From positions 4,414,001 to 4,478,000 of the forward strand of contig NZ_CP055157.1 in the NCBI RefSeq assembly GCF_013367775.1: 64,000 nt of DNA. Direction: 5' to 3'. Shown here one piece after another: positions 45,514-53,586 of the stretch. Position numbers and translations under genes: made by a program. Source of the stretch: Microbulbifer sp. YPW1. GTDB taxonomy: Bacteria; Pseudomonadota; Gammaproteobacteria; Pseudomonadales; Cellvibrionaceae. The notes under the pieces were generated by a model. The model saw nothing but the letters and a program-made list of their open reading frames with translations, was not told the origin of the DNA and did no database searches. How positions within the stretch are numbered: the stretch's first letter is position 1; every line of letters starts with the position of its first letter.

Positions 45514-47469
45514 ATGCGCCTTACTGCTTACCTCTGTTTTCTTTTCTCCCTCATAGCCCCATCGGCCTTCGCCGCCCCCGTTCCCCTCGACGACCTGATC
45601 CGTCACCCTGAAGTGCACCAGGTAAAGCTTTCCCCTACGGGTACACACCTGGCGGTACTGCGGCAATTTGAAGGCGAGCGGGTGCTGGTCATCATGACTC
45701 TTTCACCACTCAAAATTACCGGCTCCCTGCGCTTCCGCGGACAGGAAGAGGTAGGACAGTTCTACTGGGCGAGTGACGATCGGGTGGTCGCAGAAGTCAT
45801 GACGAAACGCGCCGCACTGGAAGCGCCGGTAAATTACGGATCGCTGTTTGCGATCAATGCGGACGGCACCCGTGGCAAGAATATTTTTGGCTACGCCGCC
45901 GGTGAACAGCAGACCGGCAGCCGTATCAAGAAAGCAGAAGCCACCTATGCGCACGCCACTATTATCGACCCCCTGGTGGACGACAAAAATGAAATTCTGA
46001 TTTCCACCTATCCGTGGGCCAGAGACTGGGAGACGCACGGTGATGTGTACCGGCTGAATATTTTTACCGGCGTAAGACGCCCGGTTGTAGGCCTACCCCA
46101 GGTTGGAGGGCGTGCCTATACGGATGGTCGCGGCGAACTGCTGTTCGCCAATGGCACCAACCGAAAAAATGAATACGAGCTATATGCCAAGGCGGAAAAT
46201 GGCTGGGAACAGGTTACTCACCCTATTCTGCGCCACGCCACTCCGGTCGGGTTTGATCACGAAAGCAACCTTGCCTATCTGGTAGTGGACACGCCCAATC
46301 AGACACAGGCCCTGATTACCTGGGATGCGGAAAAGCAGGTTGTTGAAAAAGTCGTGCAGGACGAAATCACCGATATCAGCGATGTCCTTGTGCAACCCCG
46401 CAGCCAGCGCCCGATCGGGGTCTACCTGAATCCGGACTACCCCGCGGTGGAGTTTTTTGATGAAGGCGAAGGCTTTGCGCCGTTTTATCGCGGCCTGAAG
46501 CAGGCGTTTCAGGGTTATCACATCAATTTCACCAGCTTCACCCGGGATGGCAAAAGGGGCGTTCTCCAGGTTTCCGGTGACCGCCTCCCCGGCGATTTCT
46601 TTCTTGTGGACCTGGAATCCAAAAAAGTCGATTTTCTGCTGTCGTCCGCAGACTGGCTGGACCCACTCAAACTGAACCCCATGCGTGCGGAGCACTTCGA
46701 ATCCTCTGACGGCCTGCGAATCAGTACCTACCTGACCTTCCCCGCCAATAGCGAGAAAGCCGGTAAGCTTCCCATGGTGGTGATGCCGCACGGCGGTCCC
46801 CACGCGCGGGACTTCTGGGGCTTTACAAGGGATGCACAGATTCTTTCCCAAAACGGCTATCTGGTGCTGCAGGTCAACTTCCGCGGCTCCACCGGGTTTG
46901 GCGACCAGTTTCACAATGCCGGGAAAAATGAGTGGGGCGGCAAGATCCAGCGGGATATTGCCGAAGCCGTACAGTGGGCAGTTGCGGAAGGACACGCAGA
47001 TCCGGAGCGGGTATGTATCTATGGCGCCAGCTTCGGTGGCTACTCCGCACTGATGAACCCGATTCGCTACCCGGAACTGTATCAGTGTGCAGCGGGCTAT
47101 GTGGGGGTTTATGATCTGGAGCTACTGTACAAGGAAGGCGACATCCGTCGACGCGACCGTGGCATCGCCTACCTCAGCGATACCGTCGGCCTGGATCCAG
47201 AGCATATGCGGGCCAACTCACCGCTCTATCACACAGATAAGCTCGACCTGCCATTGTTTATCATCCACGGAGAGGAGGATGAACGGGCACCGGTGGCCCA
47301 CGCAGAGGCAATGCTGGAAAAGCTCGAAGCAGAAGGGAAACCTGTGAAATCTCTTATCGTCGAGCACGAAGGGCATGGTTTCTACAATGAAGACAACCGA
47401 AAATTGCTCTATACCCAGCTACTCGGTTTCTTCGATTCACATATCGGTGTCGGCGCCGCAGAACAGTAA
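45514..47469 (+). CDS. S9 family (prolyl oligopeptidase-like) peptidase, secreted
   Basis: Serine peptidase that trims peptides in the periplasm or outside. From ATG 45514 (GGAG six bases upstream) it has 651 residues: a signal peptide ending near APSAFAA, an N-terminal beta-propeller-like region (about 30-390), and a C-terminal alpha/beta-hydrolase domain. The catalytic triad is Ser506 in YGASFGGYSAL, Asp589 in GEEDERAP and His621 in EGHGF. The subfamily is closest to dipeptidyl/acylaminoacyl peptidases (S9C), but exact specificity cannot be read. A bidirectional terminator follows. Confidence 0.9.
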   Translation: MRLTAYLCFLFSLIAPSAFAAPVPLDDLIRHPEVHQVKLSPTGTHLAVLRQFEGERVLVIMTLSPLKITGSLRFRGQEEVGQFYWASDDRVVAEVMTKRAALEAPVNYGSLFAINADGTRGKNIFGYAAGEQQTGSRIKKAEATYAHATIIDPLVDDKNEILISTYPWARDWETHGDVYRLNIFTGVRRPVVGLPQVGGRAYTDGRGELLFANGTNRKNEYELYAKAENGWEQVTHPILRHATPVGFDHESNLAYLVVDTPNQTQALITWDAEKQVVEKVVQDEITDISDVLVQPRSQRPIGVYLNPDYPAVEFFDEGEGFAPFYRGLKQAFQGYHINFTSFTRDGKRGVLQVSGDRLPGDFFLVDLESKKVDFLLSSADWLDPLKLNPMRAEHFESSDGLRISTYLTFPANSEKAGKLPMVVMPHGGPHARDFWGFTRDAQILSQNGYLVLQVNFRGSTGFGDQFHNAGKNEWGGKIQRDIAEAVQWAVAEGHADPERVCIYGASFGGYSALMNPIRYPELYQCAAGYVGVYDLELLYKEGDIRRRDRGIAYLSDTVGLDPEHMRANSPLYHTDKLDLPLFIIHGEEDERAPVAHAEAMLEKLEAEGKPVKSLIVEHEGHGFYNEDNRKLLYTQLLGFFDSHIGVGAAEQ

Positions 47470-47485
47470 CTGACTTCCCGTATAC

Positions 47486-47517
47486 AAAAAACGCGGCCCC
47501 TGGCCGCGTTTTTTATT
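47486..47517. terminator. Bidirectional intrinsic terminator
   Basis: AAAAAACGCGGCC and GGCCGCGTTTTTT pair around loop CCT. It serves the S9 peptidase gene on the plus strand and the small gene 47533-47910 on the minus strand. Confidence 0.9.
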
Positions 47518-47532
47518 TTCCCTGCACGGGAA

Positions 47533-47910
47533 TCAGTGCAGTCTGCCGTGGCGGGCGACGGGCACCTCGGGCTCAGGTTCATCGAAGCCATGTGCCATCA
47601 CAAAGTAATACAGCACCTGCTCCTGACCATCGGCCTCCGCCATCAGGTCGAAAATCACCTCCTCCTTCTCTCCGCGCGTCATACGCACAGAACTCACCAG
47701 ATCCGGCTCGATAAAGACCTCCCCGATCAGACGCTTACCCCGCACCAGCTGTACCAGCAGTGTGTTGGCGTTTTCCTGGGTGAAACGCCAGTGGAAGTCA
47801 TCGTCGTCGTACAGGATGGAATCCGGGGTGCCGGCGCGTAGGATGCAGTTGCAGTGATCGGCCAGCCAGGGCCAGAAGTCCTGCAATGTCAGAGAATCTG
47901 CGTGCGGCAT
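47533..47910 (-). CDS. Conserved-looking small protein downstream of flavodoxin
   Basis: Not recognised. The 125-residue protein is acidic, with no signal peptide or membrane segment, so it is probably cytoplasmic. It has a DDDDFHWRFTQ stretch near residue 35 and a mixed beta pattern afterwards. It starts six bases after the flavodoxin stop on the same strand, and its ribosome-binding region overlaps the end of that gene, so the two are probably translated together. This suggests a role with flavodoxin or its redox partner, but that is inference. Confidence 0.7.
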   Translation of the reverse strand: MPHADSLTLQDFWPWLADHCNCILRAGTPDSILYDDDDFHWRFTQENANTLLVQLVRGKRLIGEVFIEPDLVSSVRMTRGEKEEVIFDLMAEADGQEQVLYYFVMAHGFDEPEPEVPVARHGRLH

Positions 47911-47916
47911 AGGTGA

Positions 47917-48468
47917 TCAGTCCTCAAGCCGGGCAACACTTTCTGCCCCGCCTTCCAGACCAAACTCCTCCGCAATCTGCTCGCACCAGTCGTTGAGGCG
48001 CGCGCAGGTCATTTCCTCCTGCTGGTCTTCGTCGATGGCCAGGCCGACAAAAATATTCTGCCCCGCAACTTCCGCCTTCGAAGCTTCGAATTCATAGCCT
48101 GCGGTCGGCCAGTGACCGATGATGGCCGCTCCATTGGCGACAATCACGTCGTGCAGCATACCCATGGCGTCGAGGAAGTAATCCCCGTAACCAAACTGGT
48201 CACCGAGGCCGAACAGCGCCACGGTTTTGCCGGAAAAGTCGATTTCCTGGACATCTTCCCAGAAATCTTCCCAGTCGGACTGGATCTGACCAAAGTCCCA
48301 GGTGGGAATCCCGAAAATCAGTTGCTCGTAGTCCCCGATCTCGACCTGGGTAACATCGGCGATATCGTGGATATCCACACGCTCTTCCCCCAGCCGCGCG
48401 GCGATACGCTGGGCGATACTTTCGGTGTTGCCTTCATCACTACCGTAAAACAGGCCGATCTTGCTCAC
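47917..48468 (-). CDS. Flavodoxin, long-chain
   Basis: FMN-binding electron carrier. The 183-residue protein has the phosphate loop in GLFYGSDEGNTESIA, the tryptophan/glycine loop PTWDFGQIQSDW, and the late PTAGYEFEASKAE and GLAIDEDQQ motifs typical of long-chain flavodoxins. The end of the protein fits FldA at least as well as FldB, so no symbol is given. Usual partners are a flavodoxin reductase and radical enzymes, none adjacent. It is upstream of the small unknown gene. Confidence 0.9.
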   Translation of the reverse strand: MSKIGLFYGSDEGNTESIAQRIAARLGEERVDIHDIADVTQVEIGDYEQLIFGIPTWDFGQIQSDWEDFWEDVQEIDFSGKTVALFGLGDQFGYGDYFLDAMGMLHDVIVANGAAIIGHWPTAGYEFEASKAEVAGQNIFVGLAIDEDQQEEMTCARLNDWCEQIAEEFGLEGGAESVARLED

Positions 48469-48655
48469 TGTCTCTCCTCAAATACCAGATACTGCCCCGC
48501 CCTTCACTACCCCGATTCCACACCAGTGGCGGGATGACGAGTAGATTGCCGGGACTTCAAGGGACCGGGTCGGGGCGGGCATTCTCCCAACAAAGGGCAG
48601 GTACGGCAAGGAGCAGAGCGACAACGCGACTGCCCAGGACTAGCCAAAGAGGATA

Positions 48656-48684
48656 TAAAAAAAGCCCCCGGATATGGCGGGGGC
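48656..48684 (-). terminator. Terminator after the cpxP-like gene
   Basis: GCCCCCG (48664-48670) and CGGGGGC (48678-48684) form a stem; on the minus strand it is followed by seven Ts. The rest of the 324-base gap between the flavodoxin gene and the cpxP-like gene shows nothing else clear. Confidence 0.8.
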
Positions 48685-48792
48685 GTCAGAGGATGGTCTG
48701 CCGGCGGTTGGGGTGGGAGCCGGCAGCCCGGGGTGAGTGACTGATTCAGGGGAAAGCGCGTGGCCCATCGTATGGTGACCCGCTAACCGCAT

Positions 48793-49287
48793 TTAGCCTT
48801 CGTCTTTCTGCCAGCGCTGCATGCGCTTCTCGTGGCGTTCCATGCGCTCGGCCTTCATTTCCGCCAGCTTGGCCTTCTGCTCATCGGTGAGGATGGATTC
48901 GAACTGGACCTGCTTCTCATGCATGCGCTGCATTTTCTGGACTTCCAGTTTGCCCAGCTCGGCTCCCAGACTGTCCAGGGTGGCTTGGTCGGCGCCGGAT
49001 TCAATGGCCTCGCGCAACTGTTTGCGCAGCGCATGCCATTCCTCGCGCTGTGCCTTGCGCGCTTCTTTACTCGCTTCGCGGTTGGCCTTCAGTTGCGCCT
49101 TCTGGCCTTCGGTCAGGTCAAGCTTCTCCGCCAGGTGCTCAAACATACGTTCTTTGTGGTGACCGCCGTGGTGTCCTTTGTGCCCGCGATGCCCCTGGTG
49201 TTCATCCGGGAACGCCAGAACCATGCCCGAGGTGGTCAGTGCGCTGCCCAGTACCAGGCTACCTGCAAGTGCTTTCCATTTATTCAT
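48793..49287 (-). CDS. cpxP: CpxP/Spy family periplasmic chaperone
   Basis: Periplasmic stress protein that holds CpxA inactive and assists folding. From ATG 49287 (GAGG nine bases upstream) it has 164 residues: signal peptide, a His/Gly-rich stretch (DEHQGHRGHKGHHGGHH) that may bind metals, then helices with LDLTEGQKAQL and ILTDEQKAKLAEM, the two LTxxQ motifs of the family. Its gene is divergent from the response regulator and sensor genes with CpxR boxes between, the E. coli cpxP-cpxRA layout. Distinguishing CpxP from Spy by sequence alone is uncertain. Confidence 0.85.
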   Translation of the reverse strand: MNKWKALAGSLVLGSALTTSGMVLAFPDEHQGHRGHKGHHGGHHKERMFEHLAEKLDLTEGQKAQLKANREASKEARKAQREEWHALRKQLREAIESGADQATLDSLGAELGKLEVQKMQRMHEKQVQFESILTDEQKAKLAEMKAERMERHEKRMQRWQKDEG

Positions 49288-49386
49288 AGGGTTCATCCTC
49301 AAGTGATGCTGGTTGGTGATACCGGTCGGCGACAACCGTTGTCTGGTGATTCGCGAGTCGGTAGGTGCATACTAGGCTCAGCCAAT

Positions 49387-49431
49387 GTAAACAGGGGATA
49401 ACTGCGGTAAACATTTGTTAAGAACGGTAAA
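49387..49431. promoter_or_regulatory. Array of CpxR boxes
   Basis: GTAAA occurs at 49387, 49407 and 49427 and GTTAA at 49417, so the last three sit exactly 10 bases apart and the first one 20 bases before. This is the CpxR target GTAAA-N5-GTAAA repeated on one face of the helix. It lies between cpxP and cpxR and probably controls both. Confidence 0.75.
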
Positions 49432-49531
49432 ACACGCAAAACCTTCCCGCATTGACGGTCACCGCTGGGCATATAATCCCTTCACACATAGTTGATTGAA
49501 CAATAGCGATTAAACGGGACATTCGAGATTC

Positions 49532-50236
49532 ATGAGCCATATCCTGCTGGTCGACGACGACACCGAACTGACAGAACTGCTGGAAGAGTTTCTGGTGGGA
49601 GAGGGATTTGCAGTAACTGTCGCTAATGATGGAGGCCGCGGCCTGGAACTGGCTCGCAGCCAGCCATTCGACGCGCTGGTACTGGATGTCATGCTGCCGG
49701 TACACAATGGTTTCGACGTTCTGCGCAAATTGCGCGAGGACGCCAGCAATCCAGGACATTCACTGCCGGTAGTGATGCTGACGGCCAAGGGCGACACCGT
49801 GGACCGCATTGTAGGCCTCGAAATGGGTGCCGACGACTATCTCCCCAAACCCTGCAACCCGCGGGAACTGGCCGCCCGCCTGCGCGCCATACTGCGTCGC
49901 GGACGCTCGGAAGTGGAGACCGGTGACGACAACCTCACCAGTGGCCCCCTGCGCCTGCTGCCCCGCGAGCACCAGTGCTTCTGGGCAGACCAGGGCGTCA
50001 ACCTCACCGGCGCCGAATTCTCCGTGCTTCGAGTATTGGTCGAAAACGCCGGCGAAGTGGTCAGCAAGGAAGTCCTCACGGAGAAGGCCCTCGGCCGTAA
50101 ACTGATGCCCTACGACCGCTCCATCGATGTCCACGTCAGCAATATCCGCAAAAAGCTCGCAGAACAGGGAGCCAGTCGCGAGCTGATCATCAATATCCGC
50201 GGTGCCGGGTATATGCTCACCGACAGCCAGGGATAA
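49532..50236 (+). CDS. cpxR: OmpR-family response regulator, CpxR-like
   Basis: DNA-binding output of an envelope-stress two-component system. The 234-residue protein has a receiver domain with acidic pocket VDDD, phospho-acceptor Asp52 in LVLDVMLP, and a conserved KP pair, followed by a winged-helix domain (about 130-232). It is the first gene of the pair with cpxA, five bases apart, and divergent from cpxP. The name rests on the neighbourhood, the boxes and the overall similarity. Confidence 0.88.
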   Translation: MSHILLVDDDTELTELLEEFLVGEGFAVTVANDGGRGLELARSQPFDALVLDVMLPVHNGFDVLRKLREDASNPGHSLPVVMLTAKGDTVDRIVGLEMGADDYLPKPCNPRELAARLRAILRRGRSEVETGDDNLTSGPLRLLPREHQCFWADQGVNLTGAEFSVLRVLVENAGEVVSKEVLTEKALGRKLMPYDRSIDVHVSNIRKKLAEQGASRELIINIRGAGYMLTDSQG

Positions 50237-50241
50237 CAGCC

Positions 50242-51615
50242 ATGAGCAGCCTTTTCGGCCGGATGTTTTTCGGTGCCTGGCTCACCGCGGTGATCATGGT
50301 GCTGGCCGCGGTATACATCACCCATATTCGCGAGTTTGGCGACCCGGCCCAGAAAGATCGCTGGGAAGGCCCCGAGCTGTTTCGCGAAATCACCCACAAC
50401 CTGCGCATGACCCGCCGTCACGGTATCGAGCACTTCCGCCACTGGCTGGAACGCCAGCCCGTTGATGTCCAGAAGCGGATTTTCGCCATCGACCGGGATG
50501 GCAATGAGATACTCGCGCGGACCGTCCCCCAGTCCATGGCACCGCTGCTTGCCGCACTCAGCTACCGCAACCGCGAGGCCCGGGGGCTGGTCGACAAAAA
50601 GCCCAGCGTGGCATTCTTCGTCCCGCGCCGCGGCGGCGAAAGCCTGAGCGTGGTATTTGTTGCCGGTAAAAGTAAGGAAGAACTGTTGTTGCGCTTTGTA
50701 TTGCGCAGCTTCTGGCCGATCCTGGTGCTCGCCACACTCGCTTCCGGCCTCGCCTGTTACTGGCTGGCGCGCTACCTGAGCAAGCCGCTGGACAACCTGC
50801 GCACCGCCACCCGGCGGGTTGCCGCGGGCGACCTCAGCTACCGGGTAACCCCGACCCTGCGCGGGCACAGCCGCGAACTGGGGGAACTGGCGGCGGATTT
50901 TGACTCCATGACGGCGCAGGTTCAGGAATCCATGGCCGAGCAGCGACGCCTGATCAAGGATGTCTCCCACGAACTGCGCTCCCCCCTGGCCCGTCTGCAG
51001 GTGGCTCTGGGCATCGCCCGCCAGAAAAATGTGCAGGCGCTGGACCCGGAGCTGGATAAGATCGGCAAGGCCGCCGACTACCTCGAAGATATCATTGCAG
51101 ACATCTTGTCCTTGCCGGTAAGCGGCAACGATGAGCGACCTCTGGACGATGTGGTGGAAATCAACAGCCTGCTGGCGGCACTGCGTGACGACCTGAAAGA
51201 TGAGGCGACAAGCAAGCAGGTGCGCTTCGATATCCGTAGCGACGAGCGCGAGTTGCTGGTGGCCACACGCGGAAGCTCGCTCACGGCCGCGCTGGAGAAT
51301 ATCCTGCGCAACGCGATCAAATACAGCCCCGCAGGCAGCCAGGTGGCCGTGGACATCCGGCACAGCGGCGACCAGTGCCAGATACAGGTAACCGATTCCG
51401 GCAACGGCGTGCCGGAATCCGAACTGCAGGCCATCTTCCGCCCCTTCTATCGCACCGATGAGGCCCGCAGCCGGGAGAGCGGCGGCTTTGGACTCGGGCT
51501 CGCTATCGCGCAGCGCACGGTGGCACAGCACAACGGCAGTATCGAAGCCTTCAACGTAGCGGGTGCGGGCCTTGCCATTCGCATCAAGTTGCCCTGTGTT
51601 GATGCAAATTTCTAA
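50242..51615 (+). CDS. cpxA: Sensor histidine kinase, CpxA-like
   Basis: Inner-membrane sensor that phosphorylates the upstream response regulator. The 457-residue protein has a first helix (about 9-27), a periplasmic region of about 125 residues, a second helix (about 153-175), a HAMP domain (about 175-230), the phospho-histidine His243 in KDVSHELRSPLARLQ, and an ATPase domain with NILRNAIKYSP and GGFGLGLAIAQR. It follows cpxR after five bases, so they share a transcript. Confidence 0.9.
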   Translation: MSSLFGRMFFGAWLTAVIMVLAAVYITHIREFGDPAQKDRWEGPELFREITHNLRMTRRHGIEHFRHWLERQPVDVQKRIFAIDRDGNEILARTVPQSMAPLLAALSYRNREARGLVDKKPSVAFFVPRRGGESLSVVFVAGKSKEELLLRFVLRSFWPILVLATLASGLACYWLARYLSKPLDNLRTATRRVAAGDLSYRVTPTLRGHSRELGELAADFDSMTAQVQESMAEQRRLIKDVSHELRSPLARLQVALGIARQKNVQALDPELDKIGKAADYLEDIIADILSLPVSGNDERPLDDVVEINSLLAALRDDLKDEATSKQVRFDIRSDERELLVATRGSSLTAALENILRNAIKYSPAGSQVAVDIRHSGDQCQIQVTDSGNGVPESELQAIFRPFYRTDEARSRESGGFGLGLAIAQRTVAQHNGSIEAFNVAGAGLAIRIKLPCVDANF

Positions 51616-51823
51616 ATGATCGGCTAATCGAGAGCGACAGCGAAAAACGCGAAACAAAATTCTCCACGTCCGGGTAACTGGCGAACCTCTGCGCCAGCCA
51701 GTACACTTTCAAGCCAACAGCTGTACCAAAAGTAACCCCGCCTCCGCGGGGGAGCGATAACGACAACCGCCTGCTAGCGCCGTCTCCAGACAGGCTTGCG
51801 GGAAATCGATCGGGGGATAGCGC

Positions 51824-52522
51824 ATGCGCTGGATACTCTACATTCTGATTTTTCTGGCCCTGCTGGTGCTCGCAGGCTTCCTGTTCCCACGTGTGGCGAC
51901 TACCGAACGCAGTGTGTATATCGCCGAGCCACCGGCAGTGGTCTTTCCCTACCTGAACAACTTTCGCAATTTCAACAAGTGGTCGCCCTGGTATCAGATA
52001 GACCCGGAAACCGAATATACCTACGAGGGCTTTCCGGAAGGCAACGGTGCGGTCATGAAGTGGACCAGCGAAAATCCCAACGTGGGCACCGGTTCCCAGA
52101 CCATTACCGCCAGCGAGCCCTACTCGCGGATCGCCACCGATCTGGATTTCGGGCCACAGGGCAAAGCCAAGGCCGAATTCAGACTGCAGCCGCAGGGGAG
52201 CGGCACCAATGTGACCTGGACGTTTGCTTCGGAGATGGGTGGCAGCCCCATCGCCCGCTGGATGGGGTTACTGGTTTCGAGAATGGTTGGAAAATCCTAC
52301 GAAGACGGCCTGCAGAAACTCAAAACCCTGGTGGAATCCGAAAGTGCCGGACAGGGAACGAGCGACGCCCCCTCAGCAGCCCCCACTCCTACAGAGCCAG
52401 GCACCCTGGAGCCCGAGAATGTCGACCCGGGTATGGAAAACCAGATTATTGAGGGTGACGACATCGAAGAGCCGGACACCGATGGCGATGCGCTGGAGGA
52501 ATTTGAGGAAGAGCAGCCATAA
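51824..52522 (+). CDS. Membrane-anchored SRPBCC domain protein with acidic tail
   Basis: The 232-residue protein has one N-terminal membrane helix (about 3-21), then an SRPBCC (polyketide cyclase/START-like) domain (about 30-175), and an acidic tail of about 55 residues rich in Glu, Asp and Pro. The domain usually binds hydrophobic ligands; no catalytic residue can be assigned. It lies 208 bases after cpxA, a gap holding only the hairpin CCCCGC/GCGGGG near 51740. Co-regulation with the Cpx genes is possible but no GTAAA box is seen before it. Confidence 0.75.
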   Translation: MRWILYILIFLALLVLAGFLFPRVATTERSVYIAEPPAVVFPYLNNFRNFNKWSPWYQIDPETEYTYEGFPEGNGAVMKWTSENPNVGTGSQTITASEPYSRIATDLDFGPQGKAKAEFRLQPQGSGTNVTWTFASEMGGSPIARWMGLLVSRMVGKSYEDGLQKLKTLVESESAGQGTSDAPSAAPTPTEPGTLEPENVDPGMENQIIEGDDIEEPDTDGDALEEFEEEQP

Positions 52523-52548
52523 GCTGCAATAGACAAGCACTCGCGCAC

Positions 52549-52577
52549 AAAAAAGGCAGCCACTGGCTGCCTTTTTC
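52549..52577. terminator. Bidirectional intrinsic terminator
   Basis: GGCAGCC (52555-52561) and GGCTGCC (52565-52571) with loop ACT, flanked by A-run and T-run. It lies between the converging SRPBCC and rluB genes. Confidence 0.88.
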
Positions 52578-52611
52578 ATTTCTGCTTGAGGTCAACGAGA
52601 CCCGCCGCGCC

Positions 52612-53586
52612 CTACCCGCGACGGGAGGGTTTGGCGCCGCCTTTTCTCGGTGCCGAGCGACCACGTGCATCTTCTTTCGCGCCTTTTGCACGGGAATCCC
52701 TGCCTTTGGCGTCCTTGGGCGCCGCACTCTTGACCGGAGTGCGCCCGCCCGCCGACGCGGTGGACTTGCGCAGCTTGCGGCGCTGACGCTGCAGGGTCTC
52801 TTTCTCCGCCTGAGTCAGTGGTCGCTGGCCCAGCTTCGGCAGCCCGGCGGTAATGCACAGGTCATCAATTTCTTTGGGTTCCATCTCGATCCACTGTCCA
52901 ACCCGCACGTGGGACGGGATAAACACGCTGCCGTAACGCACGCGCTTGAGTCGGCTGACCCGCACACCCTGTGACTCCCACAGGCGACGTACCTCGCGGT
53001 TACGCCCTTCCATCACCACGCAGTAGAACCAGCGGTTGGTACCTTCGCCGCCACTCTCCACGATATCGGTAAAACGCGCCTGCCCATCATCCAGCAATAC
53101 ACCGCTGGTCAAACGCTTTTTCATATCGTCGTCCACCTGGCCCTGGATACGTACCAAGTACTCGCGATCGATGACCGATGATGGATGCATCAATTTGTTC
53201 GCCAGCTCACCACTGTTGGTAAACAGCAGCAGGCCGCTGGTGTTGAAGTCCAGACGCCCCACGGAAATCCAGCGGCCGCTTTTCAGGCGCGGCAACCGGT
53301 CGTAAACAGTGGGGCGACCTTCCGGGTCGTGGCGAGAGCAGATTTCCCCGATGGGCTTGTTGTAAAGGATCACCCGCAGGCGGTTGTCCTCGCTGCCAGA
53401 CAGGCGTTTGCCGTCAAATTCGATCTGGTCGTCTTCGGTTACCCGCTCACCCAGGCCGGCCACTTGACCGTTGACCGTGACACGGCCCGCCTCAATGGCG
53501 CGCTCCATTTCCCGGCGCGAACCCATGCCCGCACGGGCCAGTACTTTTTGCAGTTTTTCGCCCGCTGGCGCCACGTCATTACTCAT
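52612..53586 (-). CDS. rluB: 23S rRNA pseudouridine(2605) synthase RluB
   Basis: Makes pseudouridine 2605 in 23S rRNA. The 324-residue protein has an N-terminal S4 RNA-binding domain (about 10-60) and the RsuA-type catalytic domain with Asp113 in [16 protein letters not shown] basic Lys/Arg/Gly-rich tail (about 70 residues) follows, as in many RluB proteins. Its ATG overlaps the scpB stop by four bases. RluB rather than another RsuA-family member is inferred from the scpA-scpB neighbourhood. Confidence 0.93.
   Translation of the reverse strand: MSNDVAPAGEKLQKVLARAGMGSRREMERAIEAGRVTVNGQVAGLGERVTEDDQIEFDGKRLSGSEDNRLRVILYNKPIGEICSRHDPEGRPTVYDRLPRLKSGRWISVGRLDFNTSGLLLFTNSGELANKLMHPSSVIDREYLVRIQGQVDDDMKKRLTSGVLLDDGQARFTDIVESGGEGTNRWFYCVVMEGRNREVRRLWESQGVRVSRLKRVRYGSVFIPSHVRVGQWIEMEPKEIDDLCITAGLPKLGQRPLTQAEKETLQRQRRKLRKSTASAGGRTPVKSAAPKDAKGRDSRAKGAKEDARGRSAPRKGGAKPSRRG

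Noticed and set aside
50110..51657. Long open frame (515 codons) on the minus strand over cpxA
   Set aside because: Antisense shadow of a well-supported histidine kinase gene.
51736..51751. Terminator after cpxA from CCCCGC/GCGGGG
   Set aside because: The stem is short and has no T-run on the plus strand, so it was not called as a terminator.
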